Shown piece by piece: positions 25,479 to 33,536 of a DNA stretch of 38,992 nucleotides. The stretch is taken from NCBI RefSeq assembly GCF_029869545.1, contig NZ_JARWQD010000356.1:1-38992 (forward strand). The letters run 5' to 3'. The stretch is from Nocardia wallacei (GTDB lineage Bacteria > Actinomycetota > Actinomycetes > Mycobacteriales > Mycobacteriaceae). Under the pieces are notes generated by a model, which had not been told where the DNA came from, ran no database searches, and saw only the letters and a program-made list of their open reading frames with translations. Every line of letters begins with the position of its first letter. The stretch's first letter is position 1. The position numbers and the translations under genes are program-made.

Positions 25479-26698
25479 CGGCCCTGCAGCAGTACGTATT
25501 GAGCCAGGATTTTCTGGTGTAGATCCTGGATCTGCCTAGCTACGGCTTGCACGAGATATCGACCTGTTTGGAACATGCACAGCTTGATTCCCTGGTATTC
25601 GGGGTAATTCGGGTTCGGCTTATCGGTCGAGCACTCGACCTTTGCGTCGATGCCTTTGGGCGGGTCGACCGCCTGCCTGTTCTCCTTGTCCCCGGGCTGT
25701 TGCCACTTCTGCCAGAGTGCGTCAGCACCCTGCTGGGTCCTGCTCCGGAAGACGGTCGCGTCGCCATATGCGACCAGATCGAGGTCGCCGATGGTGAGGA
25801 AGTCGAGGCTCGGGTCGGAGTCGAGGCCCGCCATGACGCCGCGGCCGGTGTAGGTCCCGTCGGGGTCCGGACGCCACGGTGTCTCCGGGTTCGTCGGCAA
25901 GGTGTGGCCCAGGAGCCCGTCGGGATCGAGGGGGATGTCCGCGAGCTTGTCCGCGGGAGTGGGCTGGAACTTGTCGAGCAGCGGGATCTGCACGTCCAGC
26001 ATGCGCTCGACCTGCGACGAGAGCGCGGGCAGATCCGGTGCGGCGGTGTCGTCGTCGACCTTGATGAAGATGACGTAGCGATCATGCGCCGTCCACGATC
26101 CGATCGAGGAGACGGTGGGCCGCCAATGTGCCTTGGTGTCAGGGTATTTCGCGATAGGGACCGGCTGGTTGTCCGGCGTGAACGTGAAATCGTCGTTCTC
26201 GAGGGTGGGACCCACACTCGCGGCCGTCTTGGCATCCGGGAACTCCATTACCGCGATGCTGAGCGTCCGGTCCTTGTGGTCCGGAGTCTCGGCGGTGGAC
26301 CACCGATTCGTCCACCCGGCGAGCAGATCCTTTGCGACGTCGTCGAACGTGTCGTTGATGACCAGATCGCCCATGCCTTTTCGGTTGAGAACGATATGCG
26401 GCCGGATGCCGTTGGTGTCGTCCTTGACATAGGTCGGATCCGCCTCGAACGGCAGGGCGACGTAGTCGGCGAGGCGCTGCGATTCGCGGATCCGCGCCTG
26501 CTTGAAGTTCTTCGCGTTGCCGATGACTCGCGGTGTGGTCTGGTAGTTGCCGACGTCGAGACCGGACAGGTCGGGCCCGGCGGGCTCCGGGGCACCCGTC
26601 GTGTCCGAGCCGCACGCCGCTGCCGCGGCGACCACCAGTGCCGCCGTGAGCAAGGCAGACGTCGTCCGGGCCATCGCTGATCTCGCGGCGAGCTTCAC
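25475..26698 (-). CDS. Lipoprotein paralogue 3 of the four-member family, first gene of the kinase operon
   Basis: A predicted lipoprotein of about 407 residues from GTG 26698: short basic start (VKLAAR), hydrophobic core and lipobox VAAAAAC (Cys29). It carries the family motifs GLDVGNYQTTPRV, ESQRL...EADP, GW...IAVMEFPDAKTAA and the C-terminal ECS...LCMFQTGRY Cys pair before DLHQKILAQYVLL. The frame is also open to an ATG at 26731, but that ATG overlaps a good -10 hexamer (TAGGAT), so it cannot be on a transcript from that promoter. The GTG has AAGGGGG about 5 nt upstream, and the same AAGGGG-AGGGC-GTG-AAG start region is repeated before another gene at 30413. Confidence 0.85.
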   Translation of the reverse strand: MKLAARSAMARTTSALLTAALVVAAAAACGSDTTGAPEPAGPDLSGLDVGNYQTTPRVIGNAKNFKQARIRESQRLADYVALPFEADPTYVKDDTNGIRPHIVLNRKGMGDLVINDTFDDVAKDLLAGWTNRWSTAETPDHKDRTLSIAVMEFPDAKTAASVGPTLENDDFTFTPDNQPVPIAKYPDTKAHWRPTVSSIGSWTAHDRYVIFIKVDDDTAAPDLPALSSQVERMLDVQIPLLDKFQPTPADKLADIPLDPDGLLGHTLPTNPETPWRPDPDGTYTGRGVMAGLDSDPSLDFLTIGDLDLVAYGDATVFRSRTQQGADALWQKWQQPGDKENRQAVDPPKGIDAKVECSTDKPNPNYPEYQGIKLCMFQTGRYLVQAVARQIQDLHQKILAQYVLLQGR

Positions 26699-26741
26699 GC
26701 CCTCCCCCTTCTCGTGTGTATCTCGCGGCATCCTACTTCAG
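26682..26741 (-). repeat. Promoter/leader cassette, copy 1
   Basis: About 60 bp aligned by eye with 30397-30453, differing by scattered substitutions and a few indels. On the minus strand it contains TAGGAT, CCGCGAGA, ACACG, AAGGGGGAGGGC, then the GTG-AAG start of lipoprotein paralogue 3. Resemblance ends just upstream of the -10. Confidence 0.75.
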
Positions 26742-26758
26742 AAGCCGGTCCTGGTCAG
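26730..26758 (-). promoter_or_regulatory. Promoter of the lipoprotein-kinase operon
   Basis: On the minus strand, -35 CTGACC (26753-26758) and -10 TAGGAT (26730-26735) are separated by exactly 17 bp. The predicted start of transcription would lie about 24 nt before the GTG at 26698, a normal leader. The -10 lies within a longer sequence repeated at 30397-30453. Confidence 0.6.
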
Positions 26759-26893
26759 GATCGAGCAATCACAGGTGAGACGGGGGTCCGTGACCCGAGT
26801 TCTGCCGCGGTGGCACCCGATCCGACCGCTGCATGTTCGTCCGATCGACTTGCGATCGGGTTGGGGTTTCCTTGTGGCGCTACGCCTGCCGGG

Positions 26894-27694
26894 TCACGCG
26901 GGCAGGAAACGGTCGGCGAATCGCAGGCCCAGCCAGGGCTTGCGGCCCCAGGTGCCTACCTTGCCGGTGAGGGTCGGGCGCAGTGGGCCGATTCGGCGGT
27001 AGTTGAGGAGCAGGGCCGTGACGGGCTCCATGCTGAGGTGGACGTCGATCCTGCCCGGGTTCGGGGGGTTCGTGGTGAGGACGCCGTCGGTGAAGCGGTA
27101 GATATAGCGCGAGAAGCCGCGCAGGCGCAGCTCGTAGGTGGCGGTGTGGCCGTCGGACTGTGCGGGATCGACCCAGCCGGGGACCACCTGGTTCAGCCCG
27201 TCCATGATGATCGGCACGTGCGCCGGTTCGATCGGCCACGGTTCGCCGAGCACGGTGGCGATGTCGTAGCCGTGGACGACGAATTCGCCGAGCAGCGTCC
27301 CCCGTGCCACGTCCGCCCGAATGCGCTGATCGCCGTCGAACATCATCATCCGGGGTTCGTCGCCCACCTCGGCGATCAGATCCAGGAACGAATCGGTGTC
27401 CGCGAGCAGCTTTTCCGCGAGCTTGTGCGGATCCCGCGTCGGCAGTGTCCGGATCTGCTCGGCATTGAACGCGGGCAGATCGGCGGCGCGCGCGGGCCAG
27501 TCTCCCCGCCCGAGCGCCAGCTCGTAGTACCGCGACGGCTCCATCGCCACATGCCCCAGCACATCCCCGACCGACCACTCCGGCGTCCCGGCAACCTCGC
27601 GCTCCTGATCCGGCGCGGTACCAGCCAGCTCGGCGAACCGGCGCGCCATCGTCCGCACGGCCTCCGCGACAGCATCCATACCCGTAACTCCCAT
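26894..27694 (-). CDS. Maleylpyruvate-isomerase/DinB-like protein (mycothiol-dependent type)
   Basis: A protein of about 266 residues with a DinB-like four-helix N-terminal domain: helix AEAVRTMARRFAELAGTA, then TPEWSVGDVLGHVAMEPSRYYELA, the typical opening of the mycothiol-dependent maleylpyruvate isomerase family. A conserved helix GEFVVHGYDIATVLG follows. The C-terminal part (from about residue 170) looks like the SCP2/sterol-carrier-like extension common in actinobacterial members. Starts at 27694 (ATG) or 27679 (ATG, with GGGAG 8 nt upstream) are both possible. These enzymes use mycothiol for isomerisation or thiol transfer; the substrate cannot be told here. No catabolic partner is adjacent. 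Confidence 0.8.
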   Translation of the reverse strand: MGVTGMDAVAEAVRTMARRFAELAGTAPDQEREVAGTPEWSVGDVLGHVAMEPSRYYELALGRGDWPARAADLPAFNAEQIRTLPTRDPHKLAEKLLADTDSFLDLIAEVGDEPRMMMFDGDQRIRADVARGTLLGEFVVHGYDIATVLGEPWPIEPAHVPIIMDGLNQVVPGWVDPAQSDGHTATYELRLRGFSRYIYRFTDGVLTTNPPNPGRIDVHLSMEPVTALLLNYRRIGPLRPTLTGKVGTWGRKPWLGLRFADRFLPA

Positions 27695-27761
27695 TCTCGC
27701 CAACCCCACCGAGCCTACTTACCCGCGACGCGCCCGCTCGAGGTCTGAGTACGGTGGTTTG

Positions 27762-28898
27762 GTGAAGTACGTTCCGCGGGTGGCCCTGGTTTTGGGGATT
27801 GTCGGTCTGTTGTTCGTGGTGCCGTGGTGGTTGCTGGTGTACGCCACGAGTTCGGGGGTGCTGTTCTGGGTGGGGTCCGGGGTGTTCTTTGCCGGATTCC
27901 TTTGCCTGCCTGCGGGGTTGGTGCTCGGGCATGGGCGGGTGCAGTCGGATGTGGCTGTGGTGGTGGGGGATACGCTGCTGGGGGCGGTGTGGGTGTTGTT
28001 CACCTGGTCTGTGGTCGGGGCCGTGGTCCGGGCGGGGCTGATCGTCGGCGGTGTGGAGGATCCGGTCCGGTCGCGAATCGTCGCGGTCGGGGTGCTGGCG
28101 GTGTGGGTGGGGCTGATCGGCTGGGGGATGGTCGAGGCGCGGCGGGTGCCGCGGGTTCGCACGGTCGAGGTGACGATCGCGGGGCTCGGGCGCGGCCTGG
28201 ACGGGTTGCGGCTGGTGGTGGTCACCGATACTCATTTCGCCGCGTTGAATCGGCTGCGGTGGTCGGAGCGGGTGGTCGAGGTCGTCAATGCGCAACGGCC
28301 CGATATCGCCTGTCACGCAGGGGATCTCGCCGACGGTCCGGTGGTGCGGCGGCGCGCGCAGGTGGAACCGCTGGGCAAGGTCGACGCCGAGTCCGGGCGG
28401 TTCTACATCACCGGCAATCACGAGTACTTCGGCGATGCGCCCGGCTGGATCGAGTACATGACATCGCTGGGCTGGCGGCCGCTGCGCAATCAGCACGAGA
28501 TCATCGAGCGCGGCGGGGACCGGCTGGTGATCGCCGGTATCGACGATCCGACCGGCATCGCGCTCGACGGGCACGGCCCGGACCTACCCGCCGCCCTGGC
28601 CGGTGCCGATCCGGAGCTGCCGGTGGTACTGCTCGCCCACCAGCCCAAACAGATTGTCGATGCCGTGAAATCCGGTGTCGCACTTCAGATCTCGGGCCAC
28701 ACCCACGGCGGCCAGATCTGGCCGTTCCACTACCTGGTCCGCCTCGACCAGCCCGTCGTCGCGGGCCTGAGCCGCCACGGCGCCCACACCCAGCTCTACA
28801 CCAGCCGCGGCACCGGTTTCTGGGGCCCGCCGCTGCGCCTGTTCGCGCCCAGCGAGATCACCGTCCTGGTGCTGCGCGCCCCTCAGGCCGCCTCCTGA
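27762..28898 (+). CDS. Membrane-anchored metallophosphoesterase (YkuE-type)
   Basis: A calcineurin-like phosphoesterase of about 378 residues with four N-terminal membrane helices (roughly residues 6-27, 33-55, 67-92 and 104-124). All metal-binding blocks are visible: DTH (Asp156, His158), GDLADG, GNHEYF, LLAHQP and GHTHGGQIWP. The catalytic domain follows the last helix and is therefore on one face of the membrane; which face is not certain. GTG at 27762 is preferred over the TTG at 27759. It is convergent with the secretion-associated gene (31-bp gap) and divergent from the DinB-like gene. The substrate is unknown. Confidence 0.92.
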   Translation: MKYVPRVALVLGIVGLLFVVPWWLLVYATSSGVLFWVGSGVFFAGFLCLPAGLVLGHGRVQSDVAVVVGDTLLGAVWVLFTWSVVGAVVRAGLIVGGVEDPVRSRIVAVGVLAVWVGLIGWGMVEARRVPRVRTVEVTIAGLGRGLDGLRLVVVTDTHFAALNRLRWSERVVEVVNAQRPDIACHAGDLADGPVVRRRAQVEPLGKVDAESGRFYITGNHEYFGDAPGWIEYMTSLGWRPLRNQHEIIERGGDRLVIAGIDDPTGIALDGHGPDLPAALAGADPELPVVLLAHQPKQIVDAVKSGVALQISGHTHGGQIWPFHYLVRLDQPVVAGLSRHGAHTQLYTSRGTGFWGPPLRLFAPSEITVLVLRAPQAAS

Positions 28899-28929
28899 CC
28901 TGGCGCGACGTGCGCGGCGGCGCGGTTCG

Positions 28930-30339
28930 CTACGGCGTGATCCGCAGGTCGCGGACGAGTTGTTCGCAGGGCGCGGCGATGGGTTGCCAGTTGTTCGACG
29001 GATATTGGCAGCCGATGCTCACCTGGAGACCGGAGTCCACGACGACCTGCCAGCGGACCGTGGTGCCGTCGGGCGGGAACTCCTCGTAGGACAGGCCGGG
29101 GCGGCCGCCGAAGGCGGGATCGCGGCGCAGGTCGGTGACCGTTCCGGCGGGACGGCGCTGGATCTGGGCCTCCAGGCTCCGGGCCACCTCGTCGACGCTC
29201 GAACCGGGGGCCAGTTCCTTCTGGGTGAGCGTGATCCGTTGGCGCGCACCGCTGTCCGGGCTCAGATCCACGCGGTTGTCGGTCTGGGCGGCGATGTGCC
29301 AACCGGCGGGGATCGGTACCTGGACGCGGCCGAACGTCTGCGGGGTCGGCCGCGCGCTGGGCGGCGGCTGCTGTGTCGTGGGGGGTGCGGCGGTGGTGTC
29401 GTCGGAGGGTCGCAGCAGCACGATGGCCGCGCCGACGGCCAGGACGAGAACGGCCAGCGCCACCGACCCCGCGACGATCAGGGGACGGCGCGACCGCGGC
29501 GGCTGGGCGGCGACGGCGTGCTCGCGCAGCGGCGCATCCCACTCCACGGGCGGCGGTTCGGCGGGGCCGTAGCGGCTCGGCGGTGCGGGCTGGCCCGGCG
29601 GTTGCGTCCCGCGGATGAGTTCGGTGCCCGCGACGGGGCGCACATCGACGGGGAACCCGCACTGCCCGGCGATCGCGGCCCGCAGCGCCTGCAGCAGTGC
29701 GGGATCCGAAATGCCCACGGCCAGTAGATAAGTCGGTGTCTGCCCGGCGAGCAGGCGGGCGACGACGGCACCGACGGCGTCCAGGCCGGACGCCGGCTGC
29801 GCATCGGCCAGGCCGACGGTCGGCTCGTGTTCGCAGGCGTCGATCCAGGTGTTCGATCCGGAGCGGCCGACCAGGGTCACGGTGGCGGACAGCGGATTCA
29901 GCTCCAGCACCGCGATCCGCTGATGCTGCGCGGTGCTCGCACCGAGCGATACCGCGCGCAGCGCCAGCGGCTCGACCGTCACGTCGGCGACCAGGCGGGA
30001 CGCGGCCGCCTGTACCGCCGCGCGGCGCCGCCGTCCCCAGTCGGAGGGCGCCAGGACGGTGAGCCGCTCGCACGGGCCGGTCAGCCGCAGGTTGGTCAGC
30101 ACCGCCCCGAACAGCACCGCGAAGGCGTCGGCGAGCGTCGGCAGGGTCGGGAAGGCGATCCGGTCGGCGTCGGCCAGCCGCACCACCGACACCGCCGGAT
30201 ACTGCGGCCGCAATGCTTCTCCCACAACGAAACTCGTGCCGTCGCTGGCGGGCACGATGGAGGGCGGGCCGTCCCAGTGCGTGGCCTCGCTGCGCGCCCA
30301 CAGCCGAGTGTCGGTCAGGACCAGTTCGACAGTGGACAT
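28930..30339 (-). CDS. Type VII secretion-associated protein, Rv3446c-like
   Basis: This 469-residue protein resembles Rv3446c, the accessory gene next to eccC4 in M. tuberculosis ESX-4 (TIGR03931 type, from memory). The N-terminal half (about 1-240) looks like an actin/HSP70-fold-like domain, with ERLTVLAPSDWGRRRR and HQRIAVLELNPLSATVTLVG strands. A Pro-rich linker leads to one membrane helix (about 286-309) and a compact outer domain (about 330-469) containing two late Cys (GCQYPSNNW, APCEQL). The ATG at 30339 overlaps the TGA of a 24-codon upstream frame as TGATG, so translation is probably coupled. In mycobacteria the gene lies between eccC and the esx genes; here it is 8 kb away and on the opposite strand. 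Confidence 0.82.
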   Translation of the reverse strand: MSTVELVLTDTRLWARSEATHWDGPPSIVPASDGTSFVVGEALRPQYPAVSVVRLADADRIAFPTLPTLADAFAVLFGAVLTNLRLTGPCERLTVLAPSDWGRRRRAAVQAAASRLVADVTVEPLALRAVSLGASTAQHQRIAVLELNPLSATVTLVGRSGSNTWIDACEHEPTVGLADAQPASGLDAVGAVVARLLAGQTPTYLLAVGISDPALLQALRAAIAGQCGFPVDVRPVAGTELIRGTQPPGQPAPPSRYGPAEPPPVEWDAPLREHAVAAQPPRSRRPLIVAGSVALAVLVLAVGAAIVLLRPSDDTTAAPPTTQQPPPSARPTPQTFGRVQVPIPAGWHIAAQTDNRVDLSPDSGARQRITLTQKELAPGSSVDEVARSLEAQIQRRPAGTVTDLRRDPAFGGRPGLSYEEFPPDGTTVRWQVVVDSGLQVSIGCQYPSNNWQPIAAPCEQLVRDLRITP

Positions 30340-30413
30340 CAGGCCGTCGCCGCCCGGCCCTCGTGCCCGGCGCCCGATTCGACGACCGGCGGTGAACTCG
30401 CAGCGATCTTCAC
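30339..30413 (-). CDS. 24-residue leader ORF
   Basis: A GTG-started frame of 24 codons (begins VKIAASSPPVVESG) preceded by AAGGGGAGGGC, the same start region as lipoprotein paralogue 3 (VKLAARSAM). Its TGA overlaps the ATG of the secretion-associated gene as TGATG. It may be a translated leader that couples ribosomes into the next gene, or the fossil start of a lost paralogue. No function is assigned. Confidence 0.45.
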   Translation of the reverse strand: MKIAASSPPVVESGAGHEGRAATA

Positions 30414-30453
30414 GCCCTCCCCTTCCGTGTAGGTCTCGCGGAATCCTACTGCA
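30397..30453 (-). repeat. Promoter/leader cassette, copy 2
   Basis: Second copy of the cassette at 26682-26741. On the minus strand it keeps TAGGAT (30443-30448), CCGCGAGA, ACACG and AAGGGGAGGGC-GTG-AAG. The -35 position here reads GCAGCC, a poor match, unlike copy 1. Confidence 0.75.
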
Positions 30454-30491
30454 GGATGGTTGCGCGGCTGCCGCCGAACAGGACGGCCCGG

Positions 30492-31676
30492 TCAGTAGTT
30501 GTTCGCCAGCAGCGCGTACGCGGCGGCGGCCCGGTACTTGACGTCCTGCAGTTCGCTCGCGACGACCACCTGGACGTAGCGGTGGTACGGGACGTAACAG
30601 CGGTAGCGAGCCTCGCGCTGCGGGTCGCCGGTGCTGTTGAGCTGCATGCACTTCGCGCCCGGGATGCTGGTCGGCGCGGCCCGCGCATCGTACTGCGGGC
30701 CCGTGGCGGCGAGCAGCCCGGTGATCAGGCGCAGGCCCGCGCCGGAGTCACGCACCCGCAGCACCGAACTGGTCTCGGCGATCGCGACCGCGTCCAGGCC
30801 GGTGTCGTCGACCAGGCGCTGACGCGCGGCGGCGTCGGCGGCGATGTGGACGAACGCCGGGCCGCCGAACACCCCGAAACGGTCGGCATCCGGCCGCTGC
30901 TCCCGGTCGCGAACGACCGCCCGGGCCAGCATCCGGTCCGGGTCGATCGGCAGGTCGGCGAGCCGATCCCGTGGTGTCGCCCGGAACCCCTCCAGCGCCC
31001 GCACCTGGGCGTCGAGGGTCCGCTGCACCCAGGCGAGCAGGTCCGGCTCCTCGGGGCGCGGCCGCTCGATGAACAGCGAGATCACGAACTCGCGGTGCGC
31101 CAGGAAGGCGCCGATGGTGGCGACGCCGGGCCGGTAGTGGATGTGGGCGTCCGGGTACTGCGGCAGCGTGAGCTTGCGATTGAGGTCGGGTGCGACGCCG
31201 AAGTCGGCGTCCTCCAGCTCGCGCGCGGCCAGCGTGGCCGCCTGCGCATCCGGGAACCGCATCACGAAGTCGGTGATCGCGGTGGCCTCGGGACTCCGGG
31301 GCCGATCCGATCCGCCCGCCGCGTAGCCGACCAGCATCTCGCGGCGATCGAGAACCCGCTTGGATACGCCCGCGAGCAGCCGCTCGGTGGCCTGCGCGGT
31401 GTCCGACACCACCCGGCCGCCCGCACCGATCGTCAACGACGGATCGATGCGGACGGCGGGCACCACGGCCTGCGACATCCGCATGCCCTCCAGCAGCGCG
31501 CCCTTGTCGTCCACGCTCCGGGTATAGGTATGCCGGTCGGTCCGGTACGGGCCGACATCCAATGTCCGGACATCGATTTCGCCGGGCACGGGGTTGCCCG
31601 CCACTCCGCATCCGGTCAGCAGCCCCGCCAGCGCGATGGCCCCGGCAACGAGTGACGCATGTGTTCTGCGGCCCAT
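30492..31676 (-). CDS. Lipoprotein paralogue 4 of the four-member family
   Basis: A predicted lipoprotein of 394 residues with the most canonical lipobox of the set, LLTGC (Cys23). It carries the family motifs TLDVGPYRTDRH, the EGMRM helix replacing ESxR, DFVMRFPDAQAATLAA and the C-terminal Cys pair (KCMQL...YRCYVPYHRY) before AAAAYALL. GGAGG lies about 18-20 nt before the ATG, with GGGGGC closer. It is separated from the other three by five genes and is followed on the same strand by the Rv3446c-like gene, which has its own promoter cassette. It is divergent from the FHA gene across 135 bp. Function is unknown. Confidence 0.87.
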   Translation of the reverse strand: MGRRTHASLVAGAIALAGLLTGCGVAGNPVPGEIDVRTLDVGPYRTDRHTYTRSVDDKGALLEGMRMSQAVVPAVRIDPSLTIGAGGRVVSDTAQATERLLAGVSKRVLDRREMLVGYAAGGSDRPRSPEATAITDFVMRFPDAQAATLAARELEDADFGVAPDLNRKLTLPQYPDAHIHYRPGVATIGAFLAHREFVISLFIERPRPEEPDLLAWVQRTLDAQVRALEGFRATPRDRLADLPIDPDRMLARAVVRDREQRPDADRFGVFGGPAFVHIAADAAARQRLVDDTGLDAVAIAETSSVLRVRDSGAGLRLITGLLAATGPQYDARAAPTSIPGAKCMQLNSTGDPQREARYRCYVPYHRYVQVVVASELQDVKYRAAAAYALLANNY

Positions 31677-31811
31677 GGATCAGCCCCCGTTCCTCCGCGT
31701 CGTCTCAAATTACCGGAACGATGGCCGGTCGGGGGCCCGGTGCGAACCGTTTGCCTTTAACCTTGTGCGTGTGGTGACGACCGCGCAGACCTACCCCGGA
31801 GGCCGATTCCG

Positions 31812-33350
31812 TTGATGGATCGGCAGGTCGAGGTTGTCGCGGGCAATCATGTGGTGGTCCGGATCGCGGGCGCGGTGGTGCTCGTCGCGCACCACGGCCC
31901 CGGACGCGTGCGCCCGGATTCGCCGGCCATGCTGGCGGCCGAGGCGCTGGCGCAGCTGGTGTCGGATGCGGCCGAACAGGCGCCCGGCGGGCCGGGACGG
32001 CTGGTGGCGCGGGAGGTGACGCGCTGGCTGATGCGCGACGCCGAGCAGATCAGCCCGGATCGGGCGATCGATCTGGGGATTCTGTCGCAGGCCGATACCG
32101 GCGGTGTGGCGATCTTCCTGCACGGCGGTGTGACGGCGGTGCTGGCGGGCGAGCACGGGGCGGAGCGGTACCGCGGCGTGGACGCGGCGTTCACCGTCGA
32201 CCGGGTGGCCGAGCGGCCGGCGCGGGCGGCGGCGCTGTTCATCGACGACGACCTCGGGCGCCTCCCGGAGGTGCCGGAGCGGGGCATCGGATCGCTCGTG
32301 GAGGGGGTGGCGGCCGCCGACGGCGCGATCGTGTGGTTCGAGGGGGATCGGACGCGGGCGCGAAATCGGGTGCGGGACAACGGGGGAGCGCACCGGAAGT
32401 CCGATGCGTCCGCGACGCGGTCGGATATCGAGCTCGCATCGGGTGTACCGGAAGCCGCTGGGCAGGAACAGTTTTCGGAGCAGACGGTCGACCCGGATCC
32501 GCAGGGCGCGGACCCCCGCCTGGCCGAGACTCGGCTGAGCGGAGCATCCGCGGAAACTCCACCACCGGGAACGGATCCCGGCCACCGCGTTCCACCCACC
32601 ACGCAAACCCCCACGCACGCAGGCGATCCCGACGCGGGGTGGGAAGTGCCGCCGGGCGCCGAATACCCGCCGCGCACAGCGCAAACGCCGCCCGGAACTG
32701 GTCCCGAGTCACCGGAATGGGGAGCGTCGCCGGGTGCCGATTACCCGCCGCGTGCAGCCCCGTCCGGCACCGGTCCCGGGATACCCGGCGCCGCTCGGGG
32801 GACCAATCCCGCGCCGGTGCCCGATCCGGAGCTGGAACGCCGCCTGGAGGCGACGGCGCGCGCCACCTCGATCACGGTCAAGGTGGTCGGATTCAAGTGT
32901 GCGCGTGCGCATCCCAGTGATCCGCGCTCGGCGTTCTGCACCGTGTGCGGGATGCCGGTGGACCAGACGCAGCAGCCGACGGAGGTGGTGCGGCCGCCGC
33001 TGGGCACGTTGGTACTCGATGACGGCATGACCTATCTGCTGGCGGCCGATGCGGTGATCGGCCGCGACCCGGAGAACTCCGAGGCCGCCCGGCGCGGCCT
33101 GGTGCCGTTGAAGATCGAGGACACCTCCGGTGGAATGTCTCGCGCCCACGCCGAGATCCATCTGGTGAACTGGGATGTCACCGTGGTCGATCGCGGCTCC
33201 ACCAACGGCACCCACGCCCGCCCACCCGGCTACCGCGACTGGATCCGCCTACAGCCCCACCAGCCCATGCCCCTGGTCCACGGCGCCGAAATAATGCTCG
33301 GCAACCGCATCCTCCGCCTGGAGCCCGCAGCCCCACCGCCATTCGGCTGA
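31812..33350 (+). CDS. FHA-domain protein with zinc ribbon and unrecognised N-terminal domain
   Basis: A 512-residue cytoplasmic protein. An N-terminal domain (about 1-180) that I do not recognise is followed by a long Pro/Thr-rich linker (about 190-345) with near-repeated PPGAEYPPR / SPGADYPPR segments. Next is a zinc-ribbon-like module with Cys363, His367, Cys376 and Cys379, then a C-terminal FHA domain (about 410-505). The FHA landmarks GRDPENS, SRAHAEI and DRGSTNGT are all intact, so it should bind phosphothreonine peptides. The kinase 9 kb away is the obvious candidate writer. Start is TTG 31812 (GGAGG 9 nt upstream) or the adjacent ATG 31815. Confidence 0.88.
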   Translation: MMDRQVEVVAGNHVVVRIAGAVVLVAHHGPGRVRPDSPAMLAAEALAQLVSDAAEQAPGGPGRLVAREVTRWLMRDAEQISPDRAIDLGILSQADTGGVAIFLHGGVTAVLAGEHGAERYRGVDAAFTVDRVAERPARAAALFIDDDLGRLPEVPERGIGSLVEGVAAADGAIVWFEGDRTRARNRVRDNGGAHRKSDASATRSDIELASGVPEAAGQEQFSEQTVDPDPQGADPRLAETRLSGASAETPPPGTDPGHRVPPTTQTPTHAGDPDAGWEVPPGAEYPPRTAQTPPGTGPESPEWGASPGADYPPRAAPSGTGPGIPGAARGTNPAPVPDPELERRLEATARATSITVKVVGFKCARAHPSDPRSAFCTVCGMPVDQTQQPTEVVRPPLGTLVLDDGMTYLLAADAVIGRDPENSEAARRGLVPLKIEDTSGGMSRAHAEIHLVNWDVTVVDRGSTNGTHARPPGYRDWIRLQPHQPMPLVHGAEIMLGNRILRLEPAAPPPFG

Positions 33351-33467
33351 CCGTCCCCGGGGGCTGCGGGCAATGAAGTGCCTGGCCGACCGTCCCGGGT
33401 CTTGCGTTTGATGGCCTGGTACCGCAGTTGTGGTCCGTTCTGCTGTCCCCGACTGCTCCGCCATCTT

Positions 33468-33509
33468 TCCCGGCATGCTTTTGGCCGGGATCCGCTCGGC
33501 CGAGCCGAG
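33468..33509. terminator. Two hairpins between convergent genes
   Basis: TCCCGGC (33468-33474) pairs with GCCGGGA (33484-33490) around a 9-nt loop, and CTCGGC (33495-33500) pairs with GCCGAG (33504-33509). Both lie in the 186-bp gap between the FHA stop and the stop of the minus-strand hydratase. No gene is seen in this gap. A bidirectional terminator role is likely from position, but there is no good T-tract. Confidence 0.45.
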
Positions 33510-33536
33510 TGCGCCGGAATGACGGCGGGTGTGGTA

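Noticed and set aside
26699..26731. ATG at 26731 as start of lipoprotein paralogue 3
   Set aside because: This ATG overlaps the likely -10 hexamer, and the extra residues precede an already complete signal peptide; GTG 26698 is conserved in the repeated cassette.
31812..32350. PP2C-phosphatase-like reading of the FHA protein N-terminus
   Set aside because: A faint similarity to PPM strands was noticed, but the metal-binding Asp motifs cannot be identified, so the domain is left unassigned.
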